A program made the translations under genes and the position numbers. From positions 1 through 21,040 of the forward strand of contig CAMKYP010000013.1 in the NCBI GenBank assembly GCA_946477505.1: a stretch of 21,040 nt of DNA, in the 5' to 3' direction. Of the stretch, positions 6,993 through 13,568 are shown piece after piece (position 1 is the first letter of the stretch; every line of letters starts with the position of its first letter). Under the pieces are notes generated by a model. The model had not been told where the DNA came from, made no database searches, and saw only the letters and a list, made by a program, of their open reading frames with translations. This stretch comes from an uncultured Dechloromonas sp. Lineage in GTDB: Bacteria; Pseudomonadota; Gammaproteobacteria; Burkholderiales; Rhodocyclaceae.

Positions 6993-7030
6993 CCTTCGCG
7001 TACCTCTTTGTTTCTCAACCCACGCGAAGG
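6993..7030 (+). promoter_or_regulatory. inverted repeat that can sequester the chaperone gene's ribosome-binding site
   Basis: CCTTCGCG (6993-7000) and CGCGAAGG (7023-7030) are perfect 8-bp reverse complements with a 22-base T/C-rich loop. The right arm includes the GAAGG part of the Shine-Dalgarno GAAGGAAG that serves the ATG at 7038. In a transcript that contains both arms the site would be paired. A start at 6998-7000, as predicted from the GACAAT box, would omit most of the left arm and leave the site free. The repeat is seen in the sequence; the regulatory reading is inference. Confidence 0.4.
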
Positions 7031-7037
7031 AAGCCTC

Positions 7038-7280
7038 ATGGAACTCCCCCTCAAGCACCCGTTCACCAACGCCGCCGGCCAGCGCATAGAGAAGCTCACC
7101 GTCCGCCGCGCCAAGCGCGCCGACATGAAGGCCGCCACCAAGTACAGCAAGGACGAAGGGGAGCAGGAAGATTTCCTGTTTGCCCAGATCACCGGCCTGA
7201 CGCTGGAAGACATCGACCAGCTCGACCTGGCCGACTCGAAGGCGCTGACCGACTCCTTTCGCAGCATGGTGGACAACTGA
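7038..7280 (+). CDS. tail assembly chaperone, Mu gp41-like (zero-frame product)
   Basis: An 80-residue protein from ATG 7038 preceded by GAAGGAAG (7026-7033). I prefer this start to the in-frame TTG at 7008, which lacks a ribosome-binding site. The pattern ELPLKHPFTNAAGQRIEKLTV, RRAKRADMKAA and EDFLFAQITGLTLEDIDQLD is the Mu gp41 / phage tail assembly family ('l..pi...G..i..l.lr.pt..D...a......e.......la...gl...di..l...D...l'). These chaperones hold the tape measure protein during tail initiation. As in most long-tailed phages, a second frame overlaps its 3' end (see 7261) and the tape measure gene follows. Confidence 0.8.
   Translation: MELPLKHPFTNAAGQRIEKLTVRRAKRADMKAATKYSKDEGEQEDFLFAQITGLTLEDIDQLDLADSKALTDSFRSMVDN
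7257..7260 (+). other. candidate +1 ribosomal slip site
   Basis: Within the only stretch where both frames are open (7249-7277), the codon TTT (7257-7259) followed by C is the one place where a P-site tRNA can re-pair perfectly in the new frame (TTT to TTC, both Phe). No A/G-rich -1 heptamer is present, and a -1 shift would not reach the extension frame. Confidence 0.35.
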
Positions 7281-7443
7281 CGAAGCCCTGCGGCCGCTGG
7301 ACGAAGTGCTGCTCACGGTCCTGCGCATTCAGCCGTCCGAGATCGACGACCTCGACATGGAGGACTACTGGTTCTGGATCGGGGTCGCCGAACGCGAGGT
7401 CAAGCGCCGGAACGAGATGATGCAGTCGCTTTACGGCCGATGA
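7261..7443 (+). CDS. frameshift extension of the tail chaperone (gp41')
   Basis: After the zero-frame stop (7278-7280), an open frame displaced by +1 (equivalently -2) runs to TGA at 7441-7443. It is open from 7249 and encodes about 60 residues, including PLDEVLLTVLRIQPSEIDDL and EDYWFWIGVAEREVKRRNE, the short acidic-plus-aromatic type of domain seen in E'/G-T-like extensions. It has no good start codon: a GTG at 7306 has only a weak purine stretch ahead of it. The likeliest route is a programmed shift in the overlap. TTT followed by C (7257-7260) lets the Phe tRNA re-pair with TTC on a +1 slip, giving a fusion of about 134 residues. I recall that Mu itself uses an unusual -2 shift at this gene pair. 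Confidence 0.6.
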   Translation, partial: AAWWTTDEALRPLDEVLLTVLRIQPSEIDDLDMEDYWFWIGVAEREVKRRNEMMQSLYGR

Positions 7444-7660
7444 ACACCACCACGGCCACCAGCAAACCGCCGATGAAGGAAGCGCCGGCCGCCAGGGGTG
7501 CGCCGGCCATCGCCGCCAGGGCGAGCGCGAAGGGGAAGAGGAATAGCGCCACCCAGAACGGCAAGTGCGCAAAGCACGCCCAGGCAAGCCACGCGGCACC
7601 GCTGCCGATGGCCAGCCAGTAGAGCGTCTTGGCGGTAGTGAGGGCGGTTTTTTCAAACAT
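7400..7660 (-). CDS. small membrane protein on the opposite strand, possible moron
   Basis: An 86-residue frame on the - strand between the chaperone and tape measure genes; its 3' end overlaps the chaperone extension by 44 bases. The protein is strongly hydrophobic, with about three potential membrane segments (roughly residues 14-31, 35-54 and 58-77, for example WVALFLFPFALALAAMA and GASFIGGLLVAVVVFIG) and a basic tail IGRKATASSRSG. It fills an interval of about 245 bases that otherwise has no gene on the + strand. Upstream on its own strand, TGCTATCCT looks like an extended -10 box ending six bases before the ATG; there is no clear Shine-Dalgarno sequence. I recognise no family. A single divergent small membrane gene inside a late operon fits a prophage-expressed cargo gene, but a chance frame in GC-rich DNA is possible. 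Confidence 0.42.
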   Translation of the reverse strand: MFEKTALTTAKTLYWLAIGSGAAWLAWACFAHLPFWVALFLFPFALALAAMAGAPLAAGASFIGGLLVAVVVFIGRKATASSRSGA

Positions 7661-7689
7661 GTTTCTAGGATAGCAAAAGGCAAAACGGC

Positions 7690-10242
7690 ATGGCCAATGA
7701 ACTGCTCGTAGGGGTCAAGATCGGCGCGGTGCTCTCCGGCACCTTCCAGGCCGCCTTCGCCTCGGCGCGCGGCACCTCGTTGAAGCTCGGCCAGGCGGCC
7801 GACGAATTGCGCGTCAAGCACGCCCGACTGGGCGAGGTCATGGCGCGCGCCATGTCGCATCCCACCCGCAACGTAGGCGAGCTGCGCCGCCAATACGAGC
7901 GGCTCGGCCAGACCATCGATCAGCTGCGCGCCAAGCAGGAGAAGCTGGCCGCCAGCATGGCGCGCGGCGAGGCGCTCAAGGCGGCCCGCGCCGATCTGCG
8001 TGGCCAGGCGATGGAGACGGTCGGCACGGCGGTCGCCCTGGGCGCCCCGGTCGTGCAGTCGGTTCGCCTGGCGGCCTCCTTTCAGGACCAGGTCAAAGAC
8101 ACCGCCATCACCGGCGAATTCAGCCCGGCAGAGGAAGCGCGTCTTGCAACCACCATCCGCGAGTCGGCGGTCAAGTGGAATCAAACCCAGGCAGATATTG
8201 CGCGGGGCACGAGTGTCCTGGTAGCGGGCGGCATCCAGAACGCCAAGGCGCTGGAAGCCTACGCCCCGGTCATGGCGAAAGCGGCCACCGCCACCCGCGC
8301 CAGCATGGACGATTTGGGCAGCGTGGTCATCGCCTTGCGAGACAACCTCCAGATCGGCGAGGACGGCTTCGAGGGCGCGCTCAACATGCTGGCCTACGCC
8401 GGCAAGCGCGGCCAGTTTGAAATCCGCGACATGGCCAAGTGGTTGCCAACCCTGACACCAAGTTTTGCGGCAATGGGCGTGACTGGTAAGGAAGCCGTCG
8501 CCGAGATTGGCGCCGCCCTGCAGGTCGCCCGCAAGGGCGCCGGCTCGAACGACGAGGCAGCCAACAACTTCCGCAACTTCCTGCAGAAGCTGTTCTCGCA
8601 GGACACGAAGAAGGATTTCGAGAAGGCCGGCATCGACATCGAGAAGAGCCTCAAGAACCTCCGGGAAAAGGGCCTGACGCCTGTCCAAGGCATGCTCGAA
8701 GTCATCACCCAGTACATGGGTAAGAAGAGCCCGGAGGCCGCCGGCCAGTTCCAGAAGGCGATGGCCCTCAAGGATGACAAAGAGCGCGAGCTTGCCCTGC
8801 AGCGCCTGTCCGAAGCCTACAAGCTGGGCGAGCTGTTCCAGGACATGCAGGCGATGAACTTTATCCGTCCGGCGATCGCCAACAAGGGCGAGATGAAGGA
8901 CATCCAGCAAGGCAGCATGGATGCGGCCGACAAGGGGCTGCTCGATGCCGACTTCAAGAAGCGCATGGAAGGCGCCACCGAGCAGTTCAAGGCGTTCAAG
9001 ATCGGCGTGATGGACATCGGCATCACCATCGGCGACGCGCTGCTGCCACCGCTGACCGAACTGTTGCAGGAACTGAAGCCAGGCATCAAAGCCTTCGGCG
9101 ACTGGGCCAAGGAACACCCCGGCCTGATCAAGGGCGTGATCGGCATGGTCGGCGGCCTGCTGGCGGGGAAGATGGCCTTCATCGGCATCAAGTACGGCCT
9201 CAACCTGGTGCTCTCGCCGTTTAACGCCTTGGGCTCCTCCATCACGGCGCTGTCTGGCAAATGGACCTTGCTGCGTGCTATGTGGCAGGCCGGCCGCTTC
9301 GCTCCTGCGATCGCTGGGCTACGCTCCCTGGGCGGCGTGCTCCTGGCGGTCGGCCGCTTCCTGGTGCCGTTCGGCCAGGGCCTGCTGATGACCTTCGGCG
9401 CACCGCTGATGCTGGCGGGTCGTGGCGCCTTGTTCCTGGGCCGGCTGCTGGCCGGAAACCTGGTCTCGGGCCTGCGCCTGGCCGGTCAGGCCGTGCTGTG
9501 GCTGGGACGCGCCTTGTTGATGAATCCGATCGGCCTGGCGATCACCGGCATTGCCTTGGGCGCCTACCTGATCTACCGCAACTGGGACAAGCTCAAGCCC
9601 TGGTTTCAAGGTCTGTGGGGCCAGATCAAGGCAGCCTTCGCCGGCGGCATCGGTGGCGTGGCCAAGCTGATCCTCAACTGGTCGCCGCTGGGGCTGTTCT
9701 ACAAGGCATTTGCCGGCGTGATGAAGTGGTTCGGCATTGACATGCCCAAGAACTTCACCGACTTCGGCGCCAACCTGATCGGCGGCCTGGTGAGCGGCAT
9801 CAAGGCCAAGCTCGGCGCGGCCAAGGACACCATCGTCGGCTTCGGCAAGGATGTGAAGGGCTGGTTCGCTGACACCCTGGGCATCAAGTCGCCCTCGCGC
9901 GTCTTCATGGGCTTCGGCGACAACATCGCCCAGGGCGCGGCGATCGGCATCGGGCGCTCGGCCGGGCTGGCCTCGAAGGCGGCCGCCGGCATGGCCTCCG
10001 ATACGGCTGCCGCTGCAGCGGCACAGCGTATCAACGCGGGCCGGGCCGGCGCTGGCACCGCAGGCGCGGCCGCCGGTGGCGCCGGGGGAATGACCATACA
10101 CTTCAGCCCGACGATCCAGGTCCAGGGCGCTGCGGCCGAAGGCGTCAAGGGCCAGATCACTGAGGCGCTCAACCTCTCGCTGCATGAGCTGGAGCAACTG
10201 ATCAAGCGCGTGACGGCGCAACAAGCACGGAGGGCCTACTAA
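7690..10242 (+). CDS. tail tape measure protein
   Basis: An 850-residue protein, the longest in the window, directly after the chaperone pair as in all long-tailed phages. Residues 1-110 are helical and Ala/Arg/Gln-rich (coiled coil). About residues 110-330 carry the TP901-type core (FQDQVKDTAITGEFSPAEEA, ALEAYAPVMAKAATATRAS, LNMLAYAGKRGQFEIRDMAK, WLPTLTPSFAAMGVTGKEA). The stretch around 450-630 is strongly hydrophobic with several putative membrane-spanning helices (GLIKGVIGMVGGLLAG, VLWLGRALLMNPIGLAI), and near 735 lies the common SPSRVFMGFGDNIAQG motif. It sets tail length and is probably ejected into the membrane at infection. The ATG at 7690 has AAGG nine bases upstream. Confidence 0.93.
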   Translation: MANELLVGVKIGAVLSGTFQAAFASARGTSLKLGQAADELRVKHARLGEVMARAMSHPTRNVGELRRQYERLGQTIDQLRAKQEKLAASMARGEALKAARADLRGQAMETVGTAVALGAPVVQSVRLAASFQDQVKDTAITGEFSPAEEARLATTIRESAVKWNQTQADIARGTSVLVAGGIQNAKALEAYAPVMAKAATATRASMDDLGSVVIALRDNLQIGEDGFEGALNMLAYAGKRGQFEIRDMAKWLPTLTPSFAAMGVTGKEAVAEIGAALQVARKGAGSNDEAANNFRNFLQKLFSQDTKKDFEKAGIDIEKSLKNLREKGLTPVQGMLEVITQYMGKKSPEAAGQFQKAMALKDDKERELALQRLSEAYKLGELFQDMQAMNFIRPAIANKGEMKDIQQGSMDAADKGLLDADFKKRMEGATEQFKAFKIGVMDIGITIGDALLPPLTELLQELKPGIKAFGDWAKEHPGLIKGVIGMVGGLLAGKMAFIGIKYGLNLVLSPFNALGSSITALSGKWTLLRAMWQAGRFAPAIAGLRSLGGVLLAVGRFLVPFGQGLLMTFGAPLMLAGRGALFLGRLLAGNLVSGLRLAGQAVLWLGRALLMNPIGLAITGIALGAYLIYRNWDKLKPWFQGLWGQIKAAFAGGIGGVAKLILNWSPLGLFYKAFAGVMKWFGIDMPKNFTDFGANLIGGLVSGIKAKLGAAKDTIVGFGKDVKGWFADTLGIKSPSRVFMGFGDNIAQGAAIGIGRSAGLASKAAAGMASDTAAAAAAQRINAGRAGAGTAGAAAGGAGGMTIHFSPTIQVQGAAAEGVKGQITEALNLSLHELEQLIKRVTAQQARRAY

Positions 10243-11156
10243 TGTTTGCGCTCCTGGGCGACGTCCAGTTCGATCTGATCACCTACTTCGACGGCTTCGA
10301 GTCGCAGTTCGGCGCCGACTTTGCCGAGCACCCCCTGATCGAGGGCAAGCCGCGCCTGCAGTTCATCGGCGACAAGCTCGACGAAATCCGTATCCAGCTC
10401 GCTTTCCACCTGCACTACTGCGACCCCGAGGCCGAACTGGCCAAGCTGAAAAAGGCACTCGCCGCCCACGATGCTATGGCCCTGGTGCTCGGTAACGGCG
10501 ACTACAAGGGCTGGTTCGTGCTGACCGACGTGCAGGCGACCAGCAAGCACACCGACAAGGCCGGCACGCTGATCGCGTTGGAGGCCAGCATCACCCTGCG
10601 CGAGTTCGTCGGCGACAAAAAGAACCCGCTGCAGCCCCCCGCCGTGCAGCCCAAGCTGCCACCGGCCGCCGCCAAGGCCCTGCCGGCCAGCCAGACCGCT
10701 GGCGTCACCACGTTGGCCAGTGGTGCAGCCGCCGTGCGCGACAACATCCGCCAGGCGGTGACCTACGCCAACCAGGCGCAGTCCGCCCTGCGGGTCGCTG
10801 TGGATGCCGCCCGCCTGGCGCAGAAGCTGCGCGACAACCCGCTGGCGGCGCTTGGCCGCGTGCCCAGCCTGCTAACCGGCATGAAACAGGTGGCCGGCCC
10901 GCTGGAGAACCTGTCGCCGACCCTGGCCAGCCTGAGCAGCCAGCTGCCGGAGGCGTCCAGCATCCTGCGCGCCAGCGATAACGCCTTGGGCGCGGTGCGT
11001 AACGCCCAGGGCAGCCTGTCGGCCGTCAGCGCCGGCACCGTGACCGGCCGCATCGACTACGTGGCCGGCCAGCTCTCGGCCGCGACCGGCGCCCTAGAGT
11101 CGGCGGCGCCGAGCATCAGCAAGCTGGCCGGCAAGGTCGTGACGAGGACGATCTGA
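10242..11156 (+). CDS. P2 gpU-like tail protein with a long C-terminal extension
   Basis: A 304-residue protein whose ATG shares one base with the tape measure stop (TAATG); CGGAGG (10229-10234) serves as ribosome-binding site. About residues 1-130 match the P2 gpU family (FALLGDVQFDLITYFDGFES, EHPLIEGKPRLQFIGDKLDE, LHYCDPEAELAKLKKAL, ALVLGNGDYKGWFVLTDVQA, TLIALEASITLREFVGD). P2 gpU is only about 159 residues. Here a second half of about 170 residues follows, Ala/Leu/Ser-rich and probably helical (AAAVRDNIRQAVTYANQAQS, ASILRASDNALGAVRNAQGS). P2 gpU is an essential tail-end protein. This is the first P2-type gene after the Mu-type tail part. The extension may stabilise a tail-tip oligomer; this is a guess. 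Confidence 0.8.
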   Translation: MFALLGDVQFDLITYFDGFESQFGADFAEHPLIEGKPRLQFIGDKLDEIRIQLAFHLHYCDPEAELAKLKKALAAHDAMALVLGNGDYKGWFVLTDVQATSKHTDKAGTLIALEASITLREFVGDKKNPLQPPAVQPKLPPAAAKALPASQTAGVTTLASGAAAVRDNIRQAVTYANQAQSALRVAVDAARLAQKLRDNPLAALGRVPSLLTGMKQVAGPLENLSPTLASLSSQLPEASSILRASDNALGAVRNAQGSLSAVSAGTVTGRIDYVAGQLSAATGALESAAPSISKLAGKVVTRTI

Positions 11157-11362
11157 TGTACCTGACCCACATCACCACCGAAGGCGAACGCTGGGATCAG
11201 CTCGCCACCCGTTACTACGGCGACCCGCTGCAGTATGAGCGGATCGTGGCTGCCAACCCGCACGTGCCGCTGGCCACCACCTTGCCCGGCGGCCTGACGC
11301 TGTCGGTGCCGGTGATCGAACAGCAAGACCTGTCCGAGGAGCTGCCGCCGTGGCTGCGCTGA
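11156..11362 (+). CDS. P2 gpX-like tail protein (LysM-like)
   Basis: A 68-residue protein whose ATG overlaps the previous stop by one base. The sequence THITTEGERWDQLATRYYGD followed by YERIVAANPHVP and LSVPVI has the LysM-like fold pattern ('y.t..gd.wd.ia...yg......l..aNp.l') of the gpX family; P2 gpX has 67 residues. It is a baseplate or tail-tip component, placed as in P2 next to gpU and gpD homologues. The next gene starts inside it (13-base overlap), so their translation is coupled. Confidence 0.88.
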   Translation: MYLTHITTEGERWDQLATRYYGDPLQYERIVAANPHVPLATTLPGGLTLSVPVIEQQDLSEELPPWLR

Positions 11363-12543
11363 CCGACGTGCTGCCCACCGCCGTGGCCAAGGTGCCGCAC
11401 CCGGTGTTCGTGCTCTCCTACGAGCAGAAGAACATCACCAGCGACATCACGCCCTACGTGCGCTCGGTGACCTACACCGACTACCTGTCCGGGCAGTCCG
11501 ACGAACTGGAGGTCGAGCTGGAGGACGCGGACGGCCGCTGGGTGCGCCGCTGGTACCCCGGCAAGGGCGACACGCTGTCGCTCAAGATCGGCTACGAGGC
11601 GGCCCCGCTGCTGCCCTGCGGTGCGTTCGAGATCGACGAGATCGAGTTCGCCCAGCCGCCCGCGACGGTATCGATCCGGGGCCTGGCCACCGGCATCAAG
11701 AAGTCGGTGCGCACCCGCGAGAGCCGCCCGTTTGAAAACACCACGCTGGCCGCGATCGCCCAGCGCATCGCCAAGCGCAACAAGCTGACCCTGACCGGCA
11801 AAATCCGCGACATCCGCATCGACCGGGTAACGCAGTACCAGGAGCGCGACGTTGAGTTCCTGACGCGCCTGGCGCGCGAGTACGGCTACGCCTTCAAGAT
11901 TGTCGGCCGCAAGCTGGTCTTCACCGAGTTGGCCGACCTGCGCGACGGCGGCACGGTGGCCACCCTCAAGGCGACCGACCTGATCTCGATCCGGATGCGG
12001 GACAAGATCAAGGACGTGTACGAGGAAGCCAAAGGCAAGTACCACGATCCGAAGACCAAGAAGCTGGTGGTCTATGGCATGAAGGGCGATCAGGTGACCG
12101 AGGTCGGCCAGACCACGACCAGCGCCAAGAAACAATCCGGCCAATCGACCAGCAGCGACACCCTGAAGCTCTCGTCTCGCGGGTCCAAGGCGGCCGTACA
12201 GGCGAAGACACAGGCGGCACTGGAAGCGGCCAACCTGCAGCAGACGGCGGGTGACCTGACCGTGCCGGGCAACCCCAAGCTGGTCGCCGGCACCACCTTC
12301 GAGCTGGCCGACTGCGGCAAGCTCTCCGGCAAGTACCTGGTGGAGTCGGCCCGCCACCGCCTCGATCGGGGCGGCGGCTACGTCACCGAGCTGGAAGTGA
12401 AGCGTGTCGCCCTGCCGGTCACCTCGGGCGCCAGCGGAACCACGACCAAGAAGAAGTCCGGCAAGACCCTCAACGTGTACGGCGTCCAGAGCAGCGGCCA
12501 AGTGGGCGTGGTCGGCACTTCCCAGGCGAGCACGAAGAAATGA
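11350..12543 (+). CDS. P2 gpD-like baseplate hub / late control D protein
   Basis: A 397-residue protein from a GTG at 11350 inside the gpX-like gene. Recognisable parts are FVLSYEQKNITSDITPYVRS near the N-terminus, SDELEVELEDADGRWVRRWY, TLSLKIGYEAAPLLPCGAFE, IDEIEFAQPPATVSIRGLAT, and the central RPFENTTLAAIAQRIAKRNK, ERDVEFLTRLAREYGYAF and KLVFTEL blocks. These define the gpD family, the trimeric hub that joins the tail tube to the spike and is structurally related to T4 gp27. P2 gpD has 387 residues. The C-terminal 30 residues are low-complexity Ser/Gly/Lys. The stop overlaps the next start (ATGA at 12540-12543). Confidence 0.9.
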   Translation: MAALTDVLPTAVAKVPHPVFVLSYEQKNITSDITPYVRSVTYTDYLSGQSDELEVELEDADGRWVRRWYPGKGDTLSLKIGYEAAPLLPCGAFEIDEIEFAQPPATVSIRGLATGIKKSVRTRESRPFENTTLAAIAQRIAKRNKLTLTGKIRDIRIDRVTQYQERDVEFLTRLAREYGYAFKIVGRKLVFTELADLRDGGTVATLKATDLISIRMRDKIKDVYEEAKGKYHDPKTKKLVVYGMKGDQVTEVGQTTTSAKKQSGQSTSSDTLKLSSRGSKAAVQAKTQAALEAANLQQTAGDLTVPGNPKLVAGTTFELADCGKLSGKYLVESARHRLDRGGGYVTELEVKRVALPVTSGASGTTTKKKSGKTLNVYGVQSSGQVGVVGTSQASTKK

Positions 12544-13157
12544 GCGAAACCCTGCAAGAGTTCGGCGCCAGCTTCAAGTTCGGCACGGTCTCGGCCGTCG
12601 ATGCCAAGACCTGCCGCGTGCGGGTGCGCCTGCCCGACTACGACAATTTGCGCACCGCCTGGCTGCCGGTGCTGCAGGCCAAGACCCTGCGCGACAAGCA
12701 CTATCACCTGCCCGACCTCGGCGAGCACGTCGTGGTGCTCCTGGACGGGCGTGGCGAGGACGGCGTGGTGCTGGGCGCGGTCTATTCCAGCGCCGACGCC
12801 CCGCCGGTGGCCAGCGGCGACAAGCACCACGTGCGCTTCGACGACGGCGCCGAGATGGAATACGATCGGGCCAGCCACCAGCTCACGGTCAAGGGCGGTA
12901 TCCAGAAGGTGGTGGTCGAGGTCGGCGCCGACATCCTGCTCAAGGCCGGCGCCAAGGTCACGGTCGACGTGCCGGAGACCGAGGTCACCGGCAACCTGCT
13001 GGTGAAGGGCAAGCTGACCTACCAGGGTGGCATGGCCGGCTCGGGTGGCAGCGGCGCGGCGGCGGCCATCACCGGCAACGTCCAGGTCACTGGCAACATC
13101 AACGCCACCGGCACGATCATGGATGCCGGCGGCAACTCGAACCACCACAGCCACTAG
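12540..13157 (+). CDS. baseplate assembly protein V, membrane-piercing spike
   Basis: A 205-residue protein (P2 gpV has about 211). The N-terminal OB-fold region (FKFGTVSAVDAKTCRVRVRL, RTAWLPVLQAKTLRDKHYHL, GEHVVVLLDGRGEDGVVLGA, VYSSADAPP) is followed by beta-helix-like repeats (VVVEVGADILLKAGAKVTV, then VTGNLLVKGKLTYQ and NVQVTGNINATGTI). The chain ends in SNHHSH: the His-x-His at the tip is the iron-binding apex known for P2 gpV-type spikes. The trimer forms the needle that breaches the outer membrane. A Gly/Ser/Ala-rich insert lies between the last repeats. The gene closes the coupled U-X-D-V block; a promoter-like element follows. Confidence 0.92.
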   Translation: MSETLQEFGASFKFGTVSAVDAKTCRVRVRLPDYDNLRTAWLPVLQAKTLRDKHYHLPDLGEHVVVLLDGRGEDGVVLGAVYSSADAPPVASGDKHHVRFDDGAEMEYDRASHQLTVKGGIQKVVVEVGADILLKAGAKVTVDVPETEVTGNLLVKGKLTYQGGMAGSGGSGAAAAITGNVQVTGNINATGTIMDAGGNSNHHSH

Positions 13158-13172
13158 CGGCTGGCCAAGCCT

Positions 13173-13214
13173 TAAAGCCCTTTAATATCCCCCGGCCGGG
13201 CATGGCGGCACGAT
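13173..13214 (+). promoter_or_regulatory. putative late promoter 3 (upstream of the gpW-like gene)
   Basis: The palindrome TTAAAGCCCTTTAA (13172-13185, arms TTAAAG/CTTTAA) is the most symmetrical of the three copies of this element. It is followed, in the same register as the copies at 857 and 6951, by a weak -10-like CACGAT (13209-13214). As at copy 1, the dyad begins exactly 48 bases before an ATG (13221). Mu has a late promoter at a comparable place in its tail region. Confidence 0.5.
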
Positions 13215-13220
13215 AGCCGC

Positions 13221-13568
13221 ATGACCCGGCTATCTGACTCCCTTCACTGGCAACCCGCACTCGGCAGCTTCGGCATCGTCGAGACCATAGCGGACATCGA
13301 CCAGGCCATCCGCGTGATTCTTCGCACCCCCAAGGGGAGCGACCCGCATCGCCCGGACTTCGGCTCCAACCTACACCTCTACCTGGATTACCCGATCGAC
13401 CAGGCCGTACCGCACCTGGTGCGCGAGACGGTCGAAGCGATCCGCCGGTGGGAACCGCGCTGCGAGCTGGTCAAGGTCACGCCCTCGATCGTGGAGGCCC
13501 AGATCACCCTGCGCGTGCAGTGGAAGCTGGCAGATGGTGTTCTACGTGAGACAGAGGTGCGCCTGTGA
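13221..13568 (+). CDS. baseplate wedge protein W (gp25-like)
   Basis: A 115-residue protein, the same length as P2 gpW. It carries the gp25/GPW pattern: DIDQAIRVILRTPKGSDPHR, then PDFGSNLHLYLDYPIDQAVP, ETVEAIRRWEPRCELVKVTP and VQWKLADGVLRETEVRL. The 'L.T..G.r...PdfGs.l...ld.p' block is diagnostic. The protein belongs to the inner baseplate and attaches to the sheath end. No Shine-Dalgarno sequence precedes ATG 13221 (ACGATAGCCGC), and the spacing to the putative -10 box suggests a leaderless transcript. The stop overlaps the GTG of the next gene (GTGA at 13565-13568). Confidence 0.92.
   Translation: MTRLSDSLHWQPALGSFGIVETIADIDQAIRVILRTPKGSDPHRPDFGSNLHLYLDYPIDQAVPHLVRETVEAIRRWEPRCELVKVTPSIVEAQITLRVQWKLADGVLRETEVRL

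Noticed and set aside
7440..7622. 60-residue + strand frame between the chaperone extension and tape measure
   Set aside because: It is low-complexity (Ala/Lys/Pro-rich), lacks a ribosome-binding site, and lies opposite a frame with better protein character.
7189..9117. 642-residue - strand frame opposite the tape measure
   Set aside because: It is the antisense shadow of a GC-rich gene; composition is Arg/Gly/Leu/His-rich without domains, and the + strand frame has clear tape measure motifs.
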